Shown here in pieces: positions 1-8,399 of a stretch of DNA of 64,000 nt. The notes beneath the pieces were generated by a model, which saw only the letters and a list, made by a program, of their open reading frames with translations, did no database searches and was not told the DNA's origin. Each line of letters opens with the position of its first letter. The first letter of the stretch is position 1. The DNA comes from DASUPK01 sp963736305 (GTDB lineage: Bacteria; Actinomycetota; Thermoleophilia; Solirubrobacterales; 70-9), in assembly GCA_963736305.1 (NCBI GenBank), contig CAVTOD010000005.1, positions 186,001-250,000 of the forward strand. The letters run 5' to 3'. The translations under genes and the position numbers were made by a program.

Positions 1-546
1 GTCTCGAACCCTGTCCTGTTTCCTCGGCCGGCGAGCTCGGATGCCCTCGTCTCCCTCGTCGACGTCCTGCCGACTATCGCCGGCGTGGCGGGCACGAGCG
101 TCGACGGCCAGGCCAAGGGCCGCGACCTGGCGCCGATCATCGCCGGTCACGCCAACCCGGAGAACGAGCGGCTCCGGCGGACCACGGTCGACCTCGGACC
201 GATCGCGGCGCATCCCGCCCCTGCCGAGTCGATACAGGACGAGATCCACTTCACCTACGACGATCACCAGGCCGCGACTGCCCTGCAGGACGTTCCCGGC
301 CAGCCGAACCGCGTCCGCGCGGTGCGGACCGCCGACGCCAAGTTCGCCCTCTACTTCGATCCCGTCGGGAAGAAGCAGCCGGAGTACGAGATGTACGACC
401 TGAACCGGGATCCCGACGAGAGCCGGAACCTCGTCGACCGCAGCAGCGGCGAGACGCTGAGCGAGGCCGACGCGGCGCTCCGCTCGGAGCTCGGCCAGCG
501 CCTCGATCGCCTGATGGCGGTCAACGGCACCGCGCCGGGGTCCTAG
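1..546 (+). CDS. Sulfatase family hydrolase, C-terminal part
   Basis: Partial gene entering from the left edge; about 181 codons are present and the catalytic N-terminal half is outside the window. The visible part reads LVSLVDVLPTIAGVAG near the edge and YEMYDLNRDPDESRNL near the end. Both are standard in the C-terminal halves of arylsulfatase/alkaline-phosphatase-superfamily sulfatases: a 'lifetime' segment setting the target date of the domain, and a closing 'expressed as YDL..DP.E..NL' segment. The family hydrolyses sulfate esters. The substrate cannot be told from this part. The frame is open from base 1, so no start is visible. Confidence 0.82.
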   Translation, partial: VSNPVLFPRPASSDALVSLVDVLPTIAGVAGTSVDGQAKGRDLAPIIAGHANPENERLRRTTVDLGPIAAHPAPAESIQDEIHFTYDDHQAATALQDVPGQPNRVRAVRTADAKFALYFDPVGKKQPEYEMYDLNRDPDESRNLVDRSSGETLSEADAALRSELGQRLDRLMAVNGTAPGS

Positions 547-615
547 CCTTCGTACGATCCCGCGCCATGGATCGCAGAGTAATTGGGCTTTTGGTGACCG
601 GCGCCGACGAAGCTC

Positions 616-935
616 GTGGTCAAGGACCTGAAGACCGGTGACGGCGCCGAGGCGAAGTCAGGCGACCAGGTCAGCGTCCAGTACGTGGGCGTGCTCTACG
701 ACGGGGGGGCAAACAGTTCGACTCCTCGTGGGACCGCGGCCAGCCCTTCTCCTTCCAGCTCGGGGGCGGCGGGGTCATCCCCGGGTGGGATCAGGGAGTG
801 GCCGGCATGAAGGTCGGCGGCCGCCGCGAGCTGATCATCCCGCCCAATCTCGCCTATGGCGCACGGGGCCAGCCGCCATCGATCCCGGCGAACGCCACGC
901 TCGTGTTCGTGATCGACCTCGTCTCGGTCGGCTAG
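616..935 (+). pseudogene. FKBP-type peptidyl-prolyl isomerase, frameshifted
   Basis: The product would be a small single-domain FKBP (about 105 residues) that isomerises prolyl bonds. Frame 1 from GTG 616 reads VKDLKTGDGAEAKSGDQ and then VQYVGVLYDGG. The remainder is in another frame from about 711: KQFDSSWDRGQPFSF, VIPGWDQGVAGMKVGGRREL and IIPPNLAYGARGQPPSIPANA, ending at TAG 933-935. The break falls exactly in a run of seven G (703-709). Two extra or one missing G restores a full FKBP domain, so a homopolymer assembly error is as likely as a real mutation. The N-terminus is also short; a stop lies in frame at 595. The stop overlaps the convergent Kelch gene. Confidence 0.8.
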
Positions 936-1960
936 CGCAGCGCAATCACGGAGTCCAGAGCGGTCTCGCCGTCCCCGAGGCCGCCCAGCAGATAGGCACG
1001 GCCGTGATATGTCGAGGCCGCTCCGTCGAAGACGGCGTGGGGAAGTCGCCCCGCCGGGACGGCGACATTCCGACTCGGGTCGAAGCGGAGGATCTGATCG
1101 CTCGGGCCACCCCGGATCCGGCCACCGAGCAGATAGATCGCGCCATCGAGCGTGACTGCGGACGCGTGCGAGACGGGATCGGGCAAATGGCCGGCGACGA
1201 CCGCCCGCTCGGTCGCGATGTCGTACTCCTGGATCTCACCGGTGTCACTGCCGTCGGCCAGCTCGCCGCCGAATGCGTAGATCTTGTCCCCCAACGCGGC
1301 GGCCGTCGTATAGCGGACGGGAGTCGGCAGGCGGGCGACCCTCGTGAACGCCGCTCCATTGGTCGTCTGGAGGACCGACCCGGACGGGCTTTGGCCGTCG
1401 TATCCACCGAGGAGGTACGCGGCGCCTCCAACCTGGACGGCCGAGAGGTCGGAGAGCGCAGCAGGGAGACGGCCGACCGGCTTCGCGGGTCCGCCCGGCG
1501 CGAGCGCCTGGACCTGGTCGAGAGTCGAGGTGTTCCCGCCGCCGAAGACGAGCGTCTGATCGCCGAGGGTCGCCGCGGCGGCGTCATGAAGCGGCTGGAC
1601 GAGGGAGCCTTCCGACGCGGTCCGGCCATTGACCGGATCGAAGCGGTACACGGTTTCGGTGGAGCCGCCGGCGTCCTCCCCGCCGACGACGAGAAGGCCA
1701 GTGGAGGTCGGTGCCACGGCCTCGCCGTGCAGCGCCACGGGGAGACGACTGGCGGTCTGCGCCGCCCTCAACCTGGCCGGGGCCGAGGAGCCAGGTCGCC
1801 CGGACGTCGTCCCGGAGTCGCCGGGGCCATCGCTCGACGATCCGAAGGTGACACCCAAGCCGATCACGACCAGCGCGGCCACGGACCCCAGGAGAATGCC
1901 AAGCCTGATCAGGCCACGGCGGCGTTCGGAACTCATCCGCACCGACCCTGGCCGGGCCAC
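932..1960 (-). CDS. Membrane-anchored Kelch-repeat beta-propeller protein
   Basis: 342 residues. A basic N-terminus (RRRGL) is followed by one membrane segment (about 18-36) and a Gly/Ser-rich linker. The rest is Kelch-type repeats, each with a paired-glycine strand such as LLVVGGEDAGG, LVFGGGNTST, YLLGGYDGQ, YAFGGELADG, YLLGGRIRG and YLLGGLGDG. That gives about six blades facing outside. Ligand unknown. GTG at 1960 is chosen over ATG 1936 because the divergent neighbour at 2045 has the same MxRPG...MSxxRRRGL opening and similar anchor. The 3' end overlaps the FKBP stop by 3 bases. Confidence 0.78.
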   Translation of the reverse strand: MARPGSVRMSSERRRGLIRLGILLGSVAALVVIGLGVTFGSSSDGPGDSGTTSGRPGSSAPARLRAAQTASRLPVALHGEAVAPTSTGLLVVGGEDAGGSTETVYRFDPVNGRTASEGSLVQPLHDAAAATLGDQTLVFGGGNTSTLDQVQALAPGGPAKPVGRLPAALSDLSAVQVGGAAYLLGGYDGQSPSGSVLQTTNGAAFTRVARLPTPVRYTTAAALGDKIYAFGGELADGSDTGEIQEYDIATERAVVAGHLPDPVSHASAVTLDGAIYLLGGRIRGGPSDQILRFDPSRNVAVPAGRLPHAVFDGAASTYHGRAYLLGGLGDGETALDSVIALR

Positions 1961-2044
1961 GTGAACCGCTCCTAAGCTGAAGATGAGGCTTTTCTACTCC
2001 GGCTCTTAGGTTCGCTTCATAGAAGGGGACGATTCTCGCCTGGG
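1961..2044. promoter_or_regulatory. Shared divergent promoter region with inverted repeat
   Basis: 84 bp between two divergent beta-propeller genes. It holds GAACC...CTAAG (1963-1976) and the inverse CTTAGGTTC (2005-2013). This symmetrical arrangement could be an operator or two back-to-back promoters. GGAAC/GGTTC-type elements resemble ECF -35 boxes and an ECF sigma gene is 1.3 kb away, but the link is only inference. Confidence 0.3.
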
Positions 2045-3238
2045 ATGAGCCGCCCAGGGCGACGCATGAGCTACGCCCGGCGACGGGGGCTCGTCCGACT
2101 CGCCGCGCTGATCGGGTCGATCGCCGCCCTGCTCGTCTGGTACCTCGCGACAGGCGGCTCAGGCGGGCGCGGCGGCGGCGCAACCGCCCCCGGTGACACG
2201 GGCAGAGCGGCATCGGCACGGGGCGAGGTCCCACCACCGCTCGACCCGCACGACGTCTACGCGGCCGATCGTCCCGGACGACTCTCACCCGTCGTGCGCC
2301 GGTTTCCCTCACGCGTCTACGTCCCGAACAGCGAGAGCAACACGGTGAGCGTGATCGATCCGCACACCTACAGGGTGATCCGGCAGTTCCCGGCCGGGAC
2401 CCTGCCGCAGCATGTCGTCCCCTCATACGACCTGAAGACGCTCTGGGTCAACAACGACGAGGGAAACACGCTGACCCCCATCGACCCGGCCACGGGGAGG
2501 CCGGGGCGGCCCGTTCAGGTCACCGACCCGTACAACCTCTACTTCACGCCGGACGGGCGCTACGCGATCGTCGTCGAGGAGCGGATGCAGACCCTCGCCT
2601 TCCGCAACCCGAGGACGATGCGGAGCGAGCACACGCTTCAGGTCCCCTGCTACGGGGTGAATCACATGGACTTCTCGGCGGATGGGCGCTACCTCCTGGC
2701 CAGCTGCGAGTTCGGCAACGGCGTGATCAAGGTCGACCTCGCACGGCAGCGCGTGGTCGGGCGGCTGACCCTGAGCTCGGGCGCCTCTCCACAGGACGTC
2801 AAGCTCTCCCCTGACGGCCGCGTCTTCTACGTGGCCGACCAGGCGTCGGGCGGCGTCTGGCTGATCGATGCGAAGGACATGAAGAAGGTCGGGTTCATCC
2901 GCACGGCCCCGGGCGCCCACGGCCTCTACGTCAGCCGCGACTCCAGATACCTCTACGTATCCGACCGGAGCGCCGGGGAGGTCTCGGTCATCTCCTTCGC
3001 CACCCGCAAGGTGGTGCACACCTGGCGAATCCCCGGCGGCAGCCCGGACATGGGCGGCGTCTCCGCGGACGGCCGTGTGCTCTGGCTCTCCGGGCGCTAC
3101 GGCGGAGAGGTCTATGCAATCAGCACCCGCAACGGTCACCTGCTGGCGCGGATCCCTGTCGGGAGCGGCCCGCATGGCCTCTGCGTGTATCCGCAGCCCG
3201 GGCGGTACTCGCTCGGGCACACCGGCGTCTTCCGCTAG
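2045..3238 (+). CDS. Membrane-anchored YVTN-type beta-propeller protein
   Basis: 397 residues. The N-terminus has a basic stretch and one membrane anchor (about 16-33), followed by a low-complexity Gly/Ala linker and a seven-bladed propeller of YVTN/lactonase-like repeats. The repeats include VYVPNSESNTVSVIDPHTY, LWVNNDEGNTLTPIDP, FTPDGRYAIVV, FSADGRYLLASC, LSPDGRVFYVADQ and LYVSDRSAGEVSVIS. Such proteins act outside the membrane as binding scaffolds; no enzyme residues are evident. The N-terminal 35 residues align with those of the divergent Kelch protein, so the two unlike propellers share an anchor module. Confidence 0.75.
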   Translation: MSRPGRRMSYARRRGLVRLAALIGSIAALLVWYLATGGSGGRGGGATAPGDTGRAASARGEVPPPLDPHDVYAADRPGRLSPVVRRFPSRVYVPNSESNTVSVIDPHTYRVIRQFPAGTLPQHVVPSYDLKTLWVNNDEGNTLTPIDPATGRPGRPVQVTDPYNLYFTPDGRYAIVVEERMQTLAFRNPRTMRSEHTLQVPCYGVNHMDFSADGRYLLASCEFGNGVIKVDLARQRVVGRLTLSSGASPQDVKLSPDGRVFYVADQASGGVWLIDAKDMKKVGFIRTAPGAHGLYVSRDSRYLYVSDRSAGEVSVISFATRKVVHTWRIPGGSPDMGGVSADGRVLWLSGRYGGEVYAISTRNGHLLARIPVGSGPHGLCVYPQPGRYSLGHTGVFR

Positions 3239-3348
3239 AGGAGCGAGACCCTGCCGCTGTAACCGGATGACGAGCGAATGGACTGATCTGCATGACCTCG
3301 CTCGCCGTCCCCCTGCCGACTGTCTTGAACAGGCAAGATGGCGGGCTG

Positions 3349-4020
3349 ATGCCGCGGTTTGCAGCCAAGCGAGGGGCGAGCGCAACGGACGCCGATGCGG
3401 CGCTGGTCGAGCGGTTGCGCGACGGCGACGAGTCGGCGTTCACCGAGCTGATCGACACCTACGGAGCGACGATGCTGCGGGTCGCCCAGATGTTCGTACG
3501 CGACCGGGGAACCGCCGAGGAGGTCGTGCAGGAGACCTGGCTCGCGGTCCTCAATGGAATCGAGCGCTTCGAGGGGCGTTCCAGCCTGAAGACCTGGCTC
3601 TTCCGGATCCTCACCAATCGCGCGAAGACCAGGGGCCAGCGCGAGGGACGCATGGTCCCGTTCTCCTCGCTGGCGGGGGCCGGAGATGATGACGAGCCAT
3701 CAGTGGATCCCGACCGCTTTCTCGGCCCCGACTCGCCGACACCGGGCGCCTGGGCCGCCCCGCCGCGTGCGTGGCCCGAGGACAAGGTGCTCGAGCACGA
3801 GACCCTCGGCGTGATCCAGGCGGCGATCGAGGAGCTGCCCGAAGCTCAGCGCGAGGTGATCCGCCTGCGGGACGTCGAGGGATGGAGCCCGATGGAGGTG
3901 ACCGACGCGCTCGAGATCACCGACGGGAATCAGCGCGTCCTGCTGCACCGGGCCCGCTCCAAGGTGCGGGCGGCGCTCGAGCTGTATCTCAACCCGGATC
4001 TCGTGGAGGGCACGACATGA
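3349..4020 (+). CDS. ECF-type RNA polymerase sigma factor
   Basis: 223 residues from ATG 3349 (open frame from 3292). Region 2 is clear: DESAFTELIDTYGATMLRVA, then RDRGTAEEVVQETWLAVLNG and SLKTWLFRILTNRAKTR. A longer acidic/proline linker with GDDDEPSVDP follows. Region 4 is LPEAQREVIRLRDVEGWS...HRARSKVRAALELY. It directs RNA polymerase to a small stress regulon. The next gene is a zinc-binding anti-sigma factor that starts inside this stop codon (ATGA), the usual arrangement for translational coupling of a sigma with its inhibitor. Confidence 0.9.
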   Translation: MPRFAAKRGASATDADAALVERLRDGDESAFTELIDTYGATMLRVAQMFVRDRGTAEEVVQETWLAVLNGIERFEGRSSLKTWLFRILTNRAKTRGQREGRMVPFSSLAGAGDDDEPSVDPDRFLGPDSPTPGAWAAPPRAWPEDKVLEHETLGVIQAAIEELPEAQREVIRLRDVEGWSPMEVTDALEITDGNQRVLLHRARSKVRAALELYLNPDLVEGTT

Positions 4021-4280
4021 AGCTGTTCATCAGGGAGATGCCCTGCCAGGAGCTCGTCGAGCTCGTCACCGCGTACTTCGACGGCAGTTTGTCGCGCGCC
4101 GACCGGCGCCGCTTCCGCGCGCACATCGGCGGCTGCGATCACTGCACCGAGTACGTCGACCAGATGCGGCTCGTCATCGAGGCCACGGGGAGCCTCACCG
4201 AGGACGACATCGATCCGGACGCGCGCGAGGAGCTGCTCGAGGCCTTCCGCGGCTGGAAGGGAGAGCGTCCGGCGGGCTAG
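4017..4280 (+). CDS. Zinc-finger anti-sigma factor (zf-HC2 type)
   Basis: 87 residues. The H-x3-C-x2-C signature is visible in FRAHIGGCDHCTEYVDQM (about residues 40-55), preceded by CQELVELVTAYFDGSLS, typical of anti-sigma domains that clamp ECF factors. No membrane segment follows, so it is a soluble anti-sigma, possibly redox sensing through the zinc cysteines. It overlaps the sigma gene by 4 bases (ATGA). The 3' end abuts the convergent treT gene with no gap. Confidence 0.88.
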   Translation: MKLFIREMPCQELVELVTAYFDGSLSRADRRRFRAHIGGCDHCTEYVDQMRLVIEATGSLTEDDIDPDAREELLEAFRGWKGERPAG

Positions 4281-5705
4281 TCAGGCGTGATTGGAATCGA
4301 GCATCCCGGCGAGCAGGCCCAGGTACTGCAGCAGGTGCCGGGTTCCGAGGAACTGCCCGATCACCCTCTCGCGCGCGGCTTCCCCCATCCTCGCCGCGGC
4401 CTCGGGATCTCCCAGCAGCCGATCGATGGCCGCACCCGTCGCCGTGAGATCCGAGGGGTCCACGAGGACACCGGAGACGCCGTCCTCGATCTGATCCTGG
4501 ATGCCTCCAACCGCCCCGGCCACGACCGGTCTCGACTTCCACATCGCCTCGGCGACCGTCAGCCCAAAGCCCTCGGCGAGGCTCTTCTGCAGGACGATGT
4601 CCGAGCGCCGCTGGATCGCGTTGACCATCGCGGCGTTCTCGGCGACGTCGTCCATCGGCAGCGTGGCGAGATGGACGCGGGCGCGGACCTCCGGATCGAG
4701 ACCCTGACGCTCGGCCCGCACCTCCGCGAGCACCTCGGCCCCCTCGGGGTCGTCCGCGACCCCGGCGACCGATGGGCCGACCACGAGAAGATGAGCGTCG
4801 GGCGTCCGGCAGTGCTCAGCGAAGCAGCGCAGCACCCCGATCGGGTCCTTGAGCCGGTCCCACCGCGACACCTGGCTGATGAGCGGTGCATCCTCCGGCA
4901 CAGGACCGTCCTGGTCGAGCTCGGCCTGGCGGTCCACACGAGCCTCGCTGCCGTCCAGGTGCCTGAACAATGCTCTGCTGAAGTGATCCCCCGCGCCGAC
5001 ACCGGTGACGGCGAGGATCGAGTGGACGGCTTCGGGCTCGAGCTCCTGGTTCTTCGGAGAGAAGATGTCTATCGACGGAGGGACGATCCAGGTCCGGTCC
5101 TTGTCGATGCCGTCCCAGGCGAATCGCTTGCGAGAGAAGACATAGGCGTCAGCGTCGGAGATGTACGGGCGCAGGAAGTCCCACGCAGCATGTGCGTAAG
5201 GACCCGGCTTGTCGATGCCGATGTGACAACGCCAGACGATGCTCACGTCCGACGACTTGATGTGGGGCACCAGGCCCGCCGGCTGCGGGTCGTGGATGTA
5301 GACGATGTCCCCCTTGCGGATGAGACCCGAGAGCTCGGAGGCACTCTCCATGAGGCCCCGCTGATAGGTCTCGTGCTCGGCGGGGCCGAGCTCGCCGTCG
5401 TCGCCCGGGGACTCGTGCAGGTGGTTGTGGAGCCGCTTCGTGAGCCGGAAGAACTCCGGGCTGCCCCCGATCGTCAGCCAGCGCAGATCCACTCCCGAGC
5501 CCCGTCCGTACGCGAGCAGCGAATGCAACATCTCGGCGACGCCCCCGCCGCGTGCGGTCGAGTTGACGTGCCAGACGATGCGGCCCCGCAACACCTCATG
5601 CGCCCTCGCGATCGCCTCCTCGACCTCGGCATAGCCATCGCCGAGAATGGGCTCGAAGCGCTCAGTGGAGATCGCCTGGATCGGGACCTCCTGCAATACC
5701 GCCAT
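4281..5705 (-). CDS. treT: Trehalose synthase-like GT4 glycosyltransferase (TreT)
   Basis: 474 residues from ATG 5705; the frame is open to 5900 but that part is Arg/Pro-rich and unlike the family. The N-terminal Rossmann half has WHVNSTARGGGVAEMLHSLL, the glycine-rich opening of TreT. The middle has VIWRCHIGIDKPGP, and the C-terminal half LVVGPSVAGVADDPEG and the donor-site KSLAEGFGLTVAEAMWKSRP. TreT enzymes join NDP-glucose and glucose to make trehalose, reversibly. It is divergent from a ZIP transporter with 53 bp between them. A GT4 with another acceptor cannot be excluded. Confidence 0.82.
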   Translation of the reverse strand: MAVLQEVPIQAISTERFEPILGDGYAEVEEAIARAHEVLRGRIVWHVNSTARGGGVAEMLHSLLAYGRGSGVDLRWLTIGGSPEFFRLTKRLHNHLHESPGDDGELGPAEHETYQRGLMESASELSGLIRKGDIVYIHDPQPAGLVPHIKSSDVSIVWRCHIGIDKPGPYAHAAWDFLRPYISDADAYVFSRKRFAWDGIDKDRTWIVPPSIDIFSPKNQELEPEAVHSILAVTGVGAGDHFSRALFRHLDGSEARVDRQAELDQDGPVPEDAPLISQVSRWDRLKDPIGVLRCFAEHCRTPDAHLLVVGPSVAGVADDPEGAEVLAEVRAERQGLDPEVRARVHLATLPMDDVAENAAMVNAIQRRSDIVLQKSLAEGFGLTVAEAMWKSRPVVAGAVGGIQDQIEDGVSGVLVDPSDLTATGAAIDRLLGDPEAAARMGEAARERVIGQFLGTRHLLQYLGLLAGMLDSNHA

Positions 5706-5758
5706 TGAGGAAACCCTAGGGTGCGGAGACCCTCCGCGCCACCGCTTACGCTGATCTG

Positions 5759-6493
5759 GTGCTGATCCTGCTCCTGGCGGCGACCGCGACGACGCTCGCG
5801 ACCGGCCTGGGAGCGATCCCCGTCTTCTGGCTCGGGGGGCGGGCGTCCGCGTGGCAGCCGGCCCTCTACGGCCTGGCGGCCGGGGCGATGACGGTCGCAT
5901 CGATCGTCGGCCTGCTGGAGCCCGGCTTCAACCAGGGATCGTCCGCCGCGGTGCTCGCGGGAGTCGCGACCGGGATTGCCTTCCTGGTCGTCGCCCGTGT
6001 GGCGCTGGGCCGCTCGCACCTCGAGGTCGGAGGGAGGACGGGGCCGGGCGCAAGGCTCTCGGTCCTGGTCTTTCTCGTGCTGCTCGTCCACAGCTTGCCG
6101 GAGGGATTCTCGATCGGCACCGCCTACGCCTCGGACGTCTCCGGGCTCAGTCTCTTCGTCATCCTCGCGATCGGCCTGCAGAACGTCCCCGAAGGGACCA
6201 GCGTCGCCGTGCCGATGGCGGAGGCGGGCTACAGCCGGTCCCAGATGTTCTGGGCCGCGGTGCTGACCAGCGTCCCCCAGCCGATCGGCGCCGCGATCGC
6301 CTACCTGCTCGTCCGCACCTTCGAGGACCTCCTGCCCTACTCCTTCGGGTTCGCGGCCGGCGCCATGCTCGCGCTGGTCGTCTCTGACCTGGCACCGCGC
6401 GCCCTGAACCGCACCGGCGCCGGGCGCGGCGTCCTTGGGACGCTGGTGGGCGCCGGAACGATGCTCGCGCTCAGTGCGGCTCTCGGCGTCTAG
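5759..6493 (+). CDS. ZIP-family divalent metal transporter
   Basis: 244 residues from GTG 5759, almost entirely hydrophobic with about eight helices. The two family metal-site helices are present: VHSLPEGFSIGTAYA (TM4) and GLQNVPEGTSVAVPMAEAG (TM5), each with the H/N-x-PEG motif that lines the metal path. The family moves zinc and related ions into the cytoplasm. The 3' end overlaps the stop of the convergent 93-residue gene by 4 bases. Confidence 0.85.
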   Translation: MLILLLAATATTLATGLGAIPVFWLGGRASAWQPALYGLAAGAMTVASIVGLLEPGFNQGSSAAVLAGVATGIAFLVVARVALGRSHLEVGGRTGPGARLSVLVFLVLLVHSLPEGFSIGTAYASDVSGLSLFVILAIGLQNVPEGTSVAVPMAEAGYSRSQMFWAAVLTSVPQPIGAAIAYLLVRTFEDLLPYSFGFAAGAMLALVVSDLAPRALNRTGAGRGVLGTLVGAGTMLALSAALGV

Positions 6494-6771
6494 CCGATCG
6501 CCTTGTTGACGTCGGCGACGAAGGACTCTGCCTCATCCTGTCGATCGAGCGGAACCCAGGTGGCGAGCGCGAGGCGGTCGAAGTCGACGCGGACCCGCTC
6601 CTCCGCCTTGCCGAACATGCCGAGCGTCTTGCCCTTGTCGTCGCGTACGACCTTGCCCGGCGTGAGCTCGCTCACCGGGAACTGGTTCTGAACGCCGCCC
6701 CAGCGCAGCGCCTGGAGCTGATTGCCGTCGAGAACGAGCGCGCGATCATCACAGCCTTCGAGCTTTTGCAT
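6490..6771 (-). CDS. Small conserved-looking protein, unknown function
   Basis: 93 residues, soluble and charged, beginning MQKLEGCDDRALVLDGNQL and ending VPLDRQDEAESFVADVNKAIG. The pattern of short strands followed by a C-terminal helix is like small bacterial PH-type domains (QDEAESFVADVNKAI resembles their closing helix), but this is only fold-level resemblance. No signal peptide, no membrane segment. It stands alone between a convergent ZIP gene and a divergent 81-residue gene. Confidence 0.6.
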   Translation of the reverse strand: MQKLEGCDDRALVLDGNQLQALRWGGVQNQFPVSELTPGKVVRDDKGKTLGMFGKAEERVRVDFDRLALATWVPLDRQDEAESFVADVNKAIG

Positions 6772-6860
6772 TCCCCTACTCCCTCGGTCGAGTTCCTCGC
6801 GGGACCGTATCCGACGGGGCGCGGCTCAAGGTCCGGGAGGTTCGGCCCGATACCTCCCCC

Positions 6861-7106
6861 ATGACCGCCGAGATCAGGCGAGAGCGGGTGGTGCTCGAAA
6901 CCGAGCGGTACACGATCATCGGCGAGGTGACGCTTCCCGCCGAGGGATTCCACAGTCGGCTGTCCGACCTGCTCAATCGCGAGGGCGTCCAGTTCATCCC
7001 GCTGATCGACGCGACGATCACGGGGCGGGACGGTGGGACTCCTGTAAAGCGCCCGTTCATCGCGGTCGCGCGGGAACACGTGCAGATCGCGTACGAGAGC
7101 GAGTAG
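6861..7106 (+). CDS. Small protein resembling DUF6812
   Basis: 81 residues: RRERVVLETERYTIIGEVTL, then RLSDLLNREGVQFIPLIDA and KRPFIAVAREHVQIAYES. The order (strand, 'R-SD-LN', 'FIPL-DA', closing strand) matches my memory of the DUF6812 family of small beta proteins in actinobacteria; function unknown. It lies 3 bp from the convergent yqgE stop. Confidence 0.65.
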   Translation: MTAEIRRERVVLETERYTIIGEVTLPAEGFHSRLSDLLNREGVQFIPLIDATITGRDGGTPVKRPFIAVAREHVQIAYESE

Positions 7107-7109
7107 CTC

Positions 7110-7634
7110 CTAGTTGACGGACGGGTCCGCGGGCATCCGCGCCAGGAGGGCGTACTCGCCTCCCTTCCGAGCGAGCACTTCCGCCCAGAGGTCTCCGTCG
7201 CCGAACGGATCGTCCGGGTGAGCGTCCTCGACGATCCATGCCTCCTGCTCGAGCTCGCCATCGAGCTGACCGGGGCCCCAGCCCGCGTAGCCGGCGAAGA
7301 CGCGCACCCGTGAGAGCTCAGGCGCATCGTCCAGGTCCACCATTCCCACGGTCCCGACGATCAGCTTCATCGCGTCGGTCGGATCGGGGTGCTCGCCGAT
7401 CGCGGTGACGGCGTTCGGCTGAACCGGGCCTCCGACGTGGAGGACGTGCCGATCGCCGATCAGGTCCGCCAGCTCCGGGGAGGCCTCCCCGACGGTCGTC
7501 TCGGAGGGTCTGTTCAGCACCAGCCCGAAAGCCCCCTCCTCGGAATGCTCGATCATCAGGATCACGGTCCTGTGGAAGTAGTCCGGCATGCTCGGCGATG
7601 CGATCAGCAGCTTGCCGTTGAGGCTCTCGCTCAT
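7110..7634 (-). CDS. YqgE/AlgH family protein
   Basis: 174 residues from ATG 7634. Family landmarks are in order: LNGKLLIASPSMPDYFHRTV, ILMIEHSEEGAFGLVLNRP, HVLHVGGPVQPN and RVFAGYAGWGPGQLDGELEQ. The family folds as a flavin-reductase-like barrel with no settled biochemical role. It is divergent from the GST gene with a 24-bp gap, so promoters must overlap the coding ends or the gap. Confidence 0.9.
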   Translation of the reverse strand: MSESLNGKLLIASPSMPDYFHRTVILMIEHSEEGAFGLVLNRPSETTVGEASPELADLIGDRHVLHVGGPVQPNAVTAIGEHPDPTDAMKLIVGTVGMVDLDDAPELSRVRVFAGYAGWGPGQLDGELEQEAWIVEDAHPDDPFGDGDLWAEVLARKGGEYALLARMPADPSVN

Positions 7635-7658
7635 TGATCCGCACAATAGGCTCAGGAC

Positions 7659-8399
7659 ATGGGGATCAAGCTCTACGGCACGCTGCCGTCACCTCCGTCG
7701 CATTCCGTCCGCCTGATGCTCGAGTCCAAGGACCTCGACTACAAAGCGATCTGGCTGCTCCCGGGCCTGCATCCCGCTCTCCTGCGGACCCGCGGGTTCC
7801 GCGGGGGGACCGTCCCGTCGATCAAGATCGATGGTCGCAAGCTGCAGCAGTCCCGTGCGATCTCCGGCGCACTGGAGGAGATCAAGCCGGAGCCGCCACT
7901 GTTCCCGGCGGATCCGGAGCAGCGCCTGCAGGTCGAGGAGGCCGAGCGCTGGGGAGACGAGGTCTTACAGGACGTCCCCCGCCGGATCGTTCGCTGGCTC
8001 TCTGTCCACCGGCCCGAGACGAGGACGATGATCGCCCGAGAGATCGGTGTACCGCTGCCGAGGTTCGCGGCGTGGATCAACGCGCCCTCCGCGCGCTACA
8101 TGGCCAACAAGGTGGAAAGTGACCAGGAGATCCAGAACGCCATCGCACTCGTGCCGGAGGTGCTCGACCACGTGGACGAGCTGATCGCCGAGGGCGTGAT
8201 CGGGGGCGAGCCGCCGAACGCGGCGGATTTCCAGATCGCAACCTCGGTGCGTGCCCTGCTCACAGTGCAGGATCTGCGCTCGGCCTGGGAGGGGCGGGCG
8301 GCTGCGGAGCTGGCAATGCGGCTGGTCCCAGAGTTTGGGAACGACTTCCCGGCCGGCCTGCTGCCGCCCGAGATGCTCAGGGCGTCAGCACGATCTTGA
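7659..8399 (+). CDS. Glutathione S-transferase-like protein
   Basis: 246 residues. The N-terminal thioredoxin-like domain starts MGIKLYGTLPSPPSHSVRLM and has the cis-Pro segment GTVPSIKIDGRKLQQSRAI. A helical C-terminal domain follows, with an ADFQIATSVRALL segment characteristic of GST helix 6. Substrate unknown. Actinobacteria mostly lack glutathione, so another thiol or a non-catalytic role is likely. The last 23 bp overlap the convergent alcohol dehydrogenase. Confidence 0.78.
   Translation: MGIKLYGTLPSPPSHSVRLMLESKDLDYKAIWLLPGLHPALLRTRGFRGGTVPSIKIDGRKLQQSRAISGALEEIKPEPPLFPADPEQRLQVEEAERWGDEVLQDVPRRIVRWLSVHRPETRTMIAREIGVPLPRFAAWINAPSARYMANKVESDQEIQNAIALVPEVLDHVDELIAEGVIGGEPPNAADFQIATSVRALLTVQDLRSAWEGRAAAELAMRLVPEFGNDFPAGLLPPEMLRASARS

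Noticed and set aside
3459..3785. Long antisense frames over the sigma factor and many other genes
   Set aside because: Typical high-GC shadow frames: Arg/Ser/Pro-rich, no family features, entirely inside conserved genes on the other strand.
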